DNA of 64,000 nucleotides from Stutzerimonas stutzeri (GTDB taxonomy: Bacteria; Pseudomonadota; Gammaproteobacteria; Pseudomonadales; Pseudomonadaceae): the NCBI RefSeq assembly GCF_002890895.1, contig NZ_POUL01000005.1, positions 1 to 64,000 on the forward strand, given 5' to 3'. Position numbers and translations under genes: made by a program. The notes beneath the pieces were generated by a model. It saw only the letters and a program-made list of their open reading frames with translations, was not told the DNA's origin and searched no databases. Below are positions 60,085-64,000 of the stretch, in pieces; within the stretch, counting starts at the first letter, position 1, and each line of letters begins with the position of its first letter.

Positions 60085-61268
60085 CAGCCCATCTCCATGA
60101 AGAACAGCGCGGCGACGGCGTCCAGCAGGATCACCATGAAGATCGACTGCACCACGCTCGAGGTGGTGTGTTCGCCTACCGACTGGGCGCTGCCGCTGGC
60201 CTTGAAGCCTTCCAGGCAGCCAATTACCGCGATCAGGAAGGCGAACACCGGCGCCTTGCCCATGCCCACCAGGAAGTGATTGAGCGGAATATCCCGCTGC
60301 AGGATGGTGAAGAACATTGCCGGCGAGATATCCAGCGCCAGGGAGCAGACCACCAGCCCGCCGACGATGCCGCTGAGGATGCCGATAAAGGTCAGGATCG
60401 GCAGCGTGATCAGCATTGCCAACACCCGCGGCAGCACCAACAGCTCGATGGGGCTCAAGCCAAGGGTACGAATGGCGTCGATTTCCTCATTGGCTTTCAT
60501 CGCACCGATCTGCGCGGCAAAGGCGCTGGCCGTGCGCCCGGCCAGCAGGATAGCCGCCAGCAGCACGCCGAATTCACGCAGGAAGGAAAAGGCCACCAGG
60601 TTGACCGTATAGATGGTGGCGCCGAAATCGGCCAGCACCGTGGCGCCGAGAAAGGCCACGACCGCACCGACCAGAAACGTCAGCAGGGCAACGATGGGGA
60701 TCGCGTCCAAGCCGGTCTGCTCGATGTGCACCACCAGTGCGGTGATCCGCCAGCGGCGCGGATTGGGCAGCGCCGTGAACAAGGTCTGCAGGGTCAGGCC
60801 GATGAAACCGAGCAGGGTGCGTTGCTGGTTCCAGACGCCGGACACGCTACGGCCTACATCAGCCAGCACATCGGCCAGGCCATTGGTTGCCGGCGCCTGT
60901 TCGGCTTCAGGCTGGTCCAGCGCGGCGGCCACGGTTTTCAGCAAGGCCTGGCGCTCGGCGGGCAGCTGTGACGCCCCGTCGCTAAGGCGGGCAGCCCGCT
61001 CGGGGCCGAGGAGCTCGATCAGCAGCCCGGCACCGGCGGTATCCAGCTCGCCAAGCGAGTCGAGCTTGAGCTGGTCGGAGTCGGTGATCTGGCGCCGCGT
61101 GCGCTCGATTTCGCGCCGCAGCGTTGCGTAGTGCTGCAGGGTCCAGTCGCCGCCAATGGTGAGTATGGCGTGTGCGTCCTGCTTGGGTTGCCGCTGCAGA
61201 CTGCCTGGCAGCGAAGTGGGGTGCGTCAAAGTGGTATCCCGTAGTGCTGGTAGCGGAGCGCGGAGCAT
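60081..61268 (-). CDS. MlaE-family permease with fused N-terminal STAS domain
   Basis: 395 aa. Residues about 32-115 resemble a STAS (MlaB-like) domain: AILTIGGDWTLQHYATL and LDSLGELDTAGAGLLIEL. A linker leads to the MlaE permease (about 150-395) with several membrane segments and the diagnostic MKANEEIDAIRTLGLSPIELLVLPR. Thus the MlaB and MlaE roles are joined in one chain, and no separate STAS or MlaC gene is present. First gene of the four-gene minus-strand operon. Confidence 0.9.
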   Translation of the reverse strand: MLRAPLPALRDTTLTHPTSLPGSLQRQPKQDAHAILTIGGDWTLQHYATLRREIERTRRQITDSDQLKLDSLGELDTAGAGLLIELLGPERAARLSDGASQLPAERQALLKTVAAALDQPEAEQAPATNGLADVLADVGRSVSGVWNQQRTLLGFIGLTLQTLFTALPNPRRWRITALVVHIEQTGLDAIPIVALLTFLVGAVVAFLGATVLADFGATIYTVNLVAFSFLREFGVLLAAILLAGRTASAFAAQIGAMKANEEIDAIRTLGLSPIELLVLPRVLAMLITLPILTFIGILSGIVGGLVVCSLALDISPAMFFTILQRDIPLNHFLVGMGKAPVFAFLIAVIGCLEGFKASGSAQSVGEHTTSSVVQSIFMVILLDAVAALFFMEMGW

Positions 61269-61573
61269 GCCGTTCCCCGTAGCATTGCCCAGATCCTACC
61301 AGTTCGGACCTCGAACACGAGGTTACGTTTGGGTCTCCAGGGTTTTGGATGTCGGCCGTCGGTCATGGCGGCGCAATTTGTTACAGGCCCGCACGAACTA
61401 TCGATGGCTTTGGTCCTCCATAGCGTGCACGCCGACGACCATGCTCGGTACGCACCGCGTCAAGGGGCTGCTATGTTACGCCGCCTTTGTAGTCGTCTTC
61501 ATCACGCCCGCGATTCGGGCCCTGCCAAATTTCGCCTTTTCCATCTCATCTCAGCGAGAGCTTCCGATTGCCT
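61269..61573. other. divergent intergenic region without a recognised gene
   Basis: About 305 bp between the MlaE-like gene and the VanZ-like gene. I see no gene, repeat or clear promoter; open frames here are extensions of neighbouring frames without protein character. Confidence 0.45.
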
Positions 61574-61981
61574 ATGAATTACTTGCGCATCCTGCCTTTC
61601 TTCGCGGTGCTAGCAATCATCCTTTTCAGCGGGCTGCGGCCCGAACCGGTCCCCCAGGTCTTCGATCAGCAGGACAAGCTGCATCACATGCTTGGCTTTG
61701 CCGCGCTGATGTTCTCGCTGCGCCTGGCTGTTCCGCAGTGGCACGTATTCTGGGCGGTGGCGGTGAGCCTGGTCGCGGCCACGCTGATCGAGGTCGGCCA
61801 GAGCCTGTTGCCCAATCGACAGGCGTCGCTGGGTGACATGCTCGCCAATACTCTTGGCGTTCTGCTCGGCTGGGGTTGCTCGTACCTGGCTTATCAGTGG
61901 TATTTGCGGCGGATCGGTGTGACCACTGATCCCGAGACACCCGACGCGCCCGAGCGGCTCGGAGACGCCGCTCGACCCTGA
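61574..61981 (+). CDS. VanZ-family membrane protein
   Basis: 135 aa from ATG 61574 (a TTG two codons earlier at 61568 is possible and is nearer a GAGAG). Three to four membrane segments: NYLRILPFFAVLAIILFSGL, HMLGFAALMFSLRLAV, HVFWAVAVSLVAATLIEVGQSL and LANTLGVLLGWGCSYLAY. The QDKLHHMLGFA and IEVGQSLLPNRQASLGDMLAN motifs are those of VanZ-like proteins. Function is not defined for most bacterial members. Confidence 0.8.
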   Translation: MNYLRILPFFAVLAIILFSGLRPEPVPQVFDQQDKLHHMLGFAALMFSLRLAVPQWHVFWAVAVSLVAATLIEVGQSLLPNRQASLGDMLANTLGVLLGWGCSYLAYQWYLRRIGVTTDPETPDAPERLGDAARP

Positions 61982-61996
61982 AGCCGGTGGCCGTCG

Positions 61997-62650
61997 TCAC
62001 TCCTGCGATTCTCTGTGCGGGCGCCGTGCTCGGGCCATGATTCCAGTGACGATCATGGCGATGAGTGCGCCGCCAGCCGCCAGCGCCATGTCCTTTTGCG
62101 GGTCCCAGCGATCATTCTGGGTGGCAAGAAAGGTGCGCCCCAGGCCGCCGTCCAACACTTCCGCGCCTGCCCATTCGATCAGCTCGTAGATCGCCGAGGT
62201 CGACAGCACTATGTCTATCGGCAGGATGAGGCTCCAGATCCCTGGGCGAATGCCCAGTCGGATCAGCACTTCACGCATCGGATAGGCCAGCAGCAGCCCA
62301 TAGCTGAAGTGCGCCAGGCGGTCGAACTGATTGCGCTCCCAGCCCAGCTGTTCATTCAGCCCTTCGCCTGTCAGCGCCTGCCACCAGTCGTTGTAGGGCA
62401 CGTTTGCGTAGGTGTAATGAGCGCCGAGCTGGTGAATGCAGAGGTAAAGGAATATCAGCGTCGCAGCACTGCGGGAGGGCAGGTAGTGCTTGTGGCCCAG
62501 CAACAAGGCCGCGGCCAGCCCCACAACCAACAGGTTCTCCAACAGCCAGTCGTGGCGGTTGAAGGGGTTGATCGCCAACGCGCCCCAGATCAACAGGAAC
62601 ATGCCGACCAAGGTCAAAAGGTAACGTCGGTGGCGTCTGTCTGTAGCCAT
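61997..62650 (-). CDS. DUF2238 (YjdF-like) inner-membrane protein
   Basis: 217 aa with about six membrane segments. Conserved DUF2238/YjdF motifs: HQLGAHYTYANVPYNDW, NQFDRLAHFSYGLLLAYPMRE, SAIYELIEWAGAEVL and FLATQNDRWDPQKDMALAAGGA. Function unknown. It is convergent with the VanZ-like gene (15-bp gap) and divergent from coxB. Confidence 0.88.
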   Translation of the reverse strand: MATDRRHRRYLLTLVGMFLLIWGALAINPFNRHDWLLENLLVVGLAAALLLGHKHYLPSRSAATLIFLYLCIHQLGAHYTYANVPYNDWWQALTGEGLNEQLGWERNQFDRLAHFSYGLLLAYPMREVLIRLGIRPGIWSLILPIDIVLSTSAIYELIEWAGAEVLDGGLGRTFLATQNDRWDPQKDMALAAGGALIAMIVTGIMARARRPHRESQE

Positions 62651-62788
62651 GGAATCTCCTGAGTCGTTCTCCTTGTTCTTTAGGACAAGCGCAACGACTC
62701 AAGGGTCCACCGCTTGCGAATTCGACCGTTTATCCAACTTTTCCTGCCTGCGGAGTGTCACAAAACGTGACCCACAGCGAGGCGGACC

Positions 62789-63808
62789 ATGCGGCTGACT
62801 CTGACAAACGACCTCACCGGTGCATGCTTTCGAGCGCGTGGCGTCTCGCTGTTGCTGCTGAGCGCCGTGTTAGCGGGTTGCGACGGTCAGCAGTCAGCGC
62901 TGAATCCGGCCGGGGTCGGTGCGCAGAGCATCGCCACGCTGTTCTGGTGGATGGCTGGCGGTGCGCTGGTCATCTGGCTGGTAGTGATGGGCATCGCCGT
63001 GTATGCCACCCAGGCCCACCCGGAAGCCCACGGCATTCGCGGTGCTCGGTGGTTGATCATCGGGGGCGGAGTCATTTTCCCCGTCGTGGTCCTGACCGGC
63101 CTGCTGATCTACGGGCTGATGCTGATGCCGCAACTGCGTTCCTCGGAAAACGTCGCCCTGCATGTCGATGTGTCGGGCGAGCAGTGGTGGTGGCGGGTGC
63201 GCTACCGGACCGAGGCGGGAGAGGCGGTCGAGCTGGCGAACGAAATACGGCTGCCAGTGGGGGAGCGAGTGGCTTTCAGCCTGACCAGCCCGGACGTGAT
63301 CCACTCGTTCTGGATTCCGTCGCTGGGCGGCAAGGTCGACATGATCCCCGGGCGCACCAATGAGCTGGTGCTGGAGCCGACCGAGATCGGCACCTTTCGC
63401 GGCGCCTGCGCCGAATATTGCGGGACTTCCCATGCGCTGATGAATCTCGCCGTGGTGGTGATGACCCGCGAGGCCTTCGATCTGTGGCTTGCCAAACAGG
63501 CCGAGCCTGCCCAGCCACCCACCACCGAATTGCAGCAGACCGGCCAGCAGGCGTTTCTCGCCAATGGCTGCGGTGCCTGTCACCAGGTGCGAGGCACCGA
63601 AGCAGACGGCACGATCGGGCCTGACCTGACCCACGTCGGCAGTCGTCTGACCCTGGCAGCCGGCACGCTTCCGACCGATGTCGATACGTTCAAGCGCTGG
63701 ATCGGCCACAGCGGCGCGATCAAACCAGACGTGAAGATGCCCGCCTTCGGCATGCTGCCCGAGGCGCAGCTGAACGCCATGGCGCACTACCTGAAGGGCC
63801 TCGAATGA
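62789..63808 (+). CDS. coxB: cytochrome c oxidase subunit II with fused cytochrome c domain
   Basis: 339 aa. A signal peptide ends in a lipobox (VLAGC), so it is a lipoprotein. Two membrane helices (about 48-70, 90-112) anchor a cupredoxin domain with the CuA ligand motif CAEYCGTSHALM and EQWWWRVRY. Residues about 245-339 are a class-I cytochrome c domain (CGACH haem site, distal methionine in KMPAFGML). Accepts electrons from a donor cytochrome and passes them to subunit I, as in caa3-type oxidases. Its stop overlaps the subunit I start (ATGA). Confidence 0.95.
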   Translation: MRLTLTNDLTGACFRARGVSLLLLSAVLAGCDGQQSALNPAGVGAQSIATLFWWMAGGALVIWLVVMGIAVYATQAHPEAHGIRGARWLIIGGGVIFPVVVLTGLLIYGLMLMPQLRSSENVALHVDVSGEQWWWRVRYRTEAGEAVELANEIRLPVGERVAFSLTSPDVIHSFWIPSLGGKVDMIPGRTNELVLEPTEIGTFRGACAEYCGTSHALMNLAVVVMTREAFDLWLAKQAEPAQPPTTELQQTGQQAFLANGCGACHQVRGTEADGTIGPDLTHVGSRLTLAAGTLPTDVDTFKRWIGHSGAIKPDVKMPAFGMLPEAQLNAMAHYLKGLE

Positions 63809-64000
63809 GCGAGCCGATCGAGTACCGCGACCCGCAGGAAGAAGCCCGCGCCAAGGCGCAGGCCGAACGCCTGGCAGCGGCCTGGAAGACACCCACCGGC
63901 TGGCGTTACTGGTCCGCGGTAAACAACACCGAGGTGGGGCTCTGGTATACCGGCGTGTCGTTCCTGTTCTTCCTGTTTGCCGGCGTGCTGGCGATGCTGA
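63805..64000 (+). CDS. coxA: cytochrome c oxidase subunit I, N-terminal fragment cut by window end
   Basis: 65 codons, open at the right edge. MSEPIEYRDPQEEARAKAQA is a charged N-terminus; then WRYWSAVNNTEVGLWYTGVS leads into the first membrane helix (FLFFLFAGVLAML). This matches the start of Pseudomonas cox subunit I. Haem and CuB ligands lie beyond the window. It overlaps coxB by 4 nt, so the two are coupled. Confidence 0.85.
   Translation, partial: MSEPIEYRDPQEEARAKAQAERLAAAWKTPTGWRYWSAVNNTEVGLWYTGVSFLFFLFAGVLAML

Overview
The window is about 64 kb of high-GC, densely packed gammaproteobacterial chromosome. The gene repertoire is that of Pseudomonas sensu lato: agu/spu agmatine and polyamine genes, the dctBD-dctPQM TRAP system, rml dTDP-rhamnose genes, desA, kauB and an aa3-type cox operon. 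Repeated GGGTGGAT hairpins and the gene mix suggest a Stutzerimonas (P. stutzeri group) relative, but this is inferred from gene content only. No phage, insertion sequence, CRISPR array, tRNA or rRNA was recognised.

Layout. (1) 1-3.9 kb: an alpha/beta hydrolase diverging from a TetR regulator across a palindromic operator, an IclR regulator, then rpmB-rpmG with a structured leader and a clear terminator. (2) 3.9-6.9 kb: a divergent pair, an omega-amino acid aminotransferase and kauB (aldehyde dehydrogenase). (3) 7.0-22.0 kb, all on the minus strand: a 10-gene island with a family-2 glycosyltransferase, a membrane HEAT-repeat protein and a TPR/YaiO-type outer-membrane barrel, preceded by three large multi-PAS histidine kinases, three single-domain receivers and an Hpt-REC-REC-GGDEF diguanylate cyclase. 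Most neighbours overlap by 4-17 nt. I consider this the most interesting system here: a candidate exopolysaccharide synthase/exporter under its own phosphorelay and c-di-GMP control. (4) 22.3-38.6 kb: desA, a PAS-GGDEF cyclase, aguA/aguB/aguR, and spuI / spuABCDEFGH. (5) 38.6-41.8 kb: four small unrelated genes. (6) 41.8-48.6 kb: dctM-Q-P and dctD-B with a good sigma-54 promoter and a palindromic candidate DctD site. (7) 48.7-52.1 kb: rmlBACD. (8) 52.4-57.6 kb: a 99-aa unknown and an HlyD / RbbA-like / YhhJ-like ABC exporter. (9) 57.7-61.3 kb: an Mla/MCE-type lipid transporter with a STAS-MlaE fusion. (10) 61.6-64.0 kb: a VanZ-like protein, a DUF2238 protein, and coxB followed by the cut start of subunit I.

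How the parts work together. AguA and AguB turn agmatine into putrescine, SpuDEFGH import polyamines, SpuC transaminates them or SpuI/SpuB glutamylate them, SpuA would remove glutamate, and KauB oxidises the aldehydes. The kauB and spuI/spuA divergent regions share an 18-bp motif (15/18 identical), which suggests one regulator. The signalling/polysaccharide island sits between these two polyamine blocks. Start codons were re-chosen from Shine-Dalgarno sequences and stop/start overlaps, so several genes are shorter than their maximal open frame. All functions are inferred from sequence read by eye; no searches were run.
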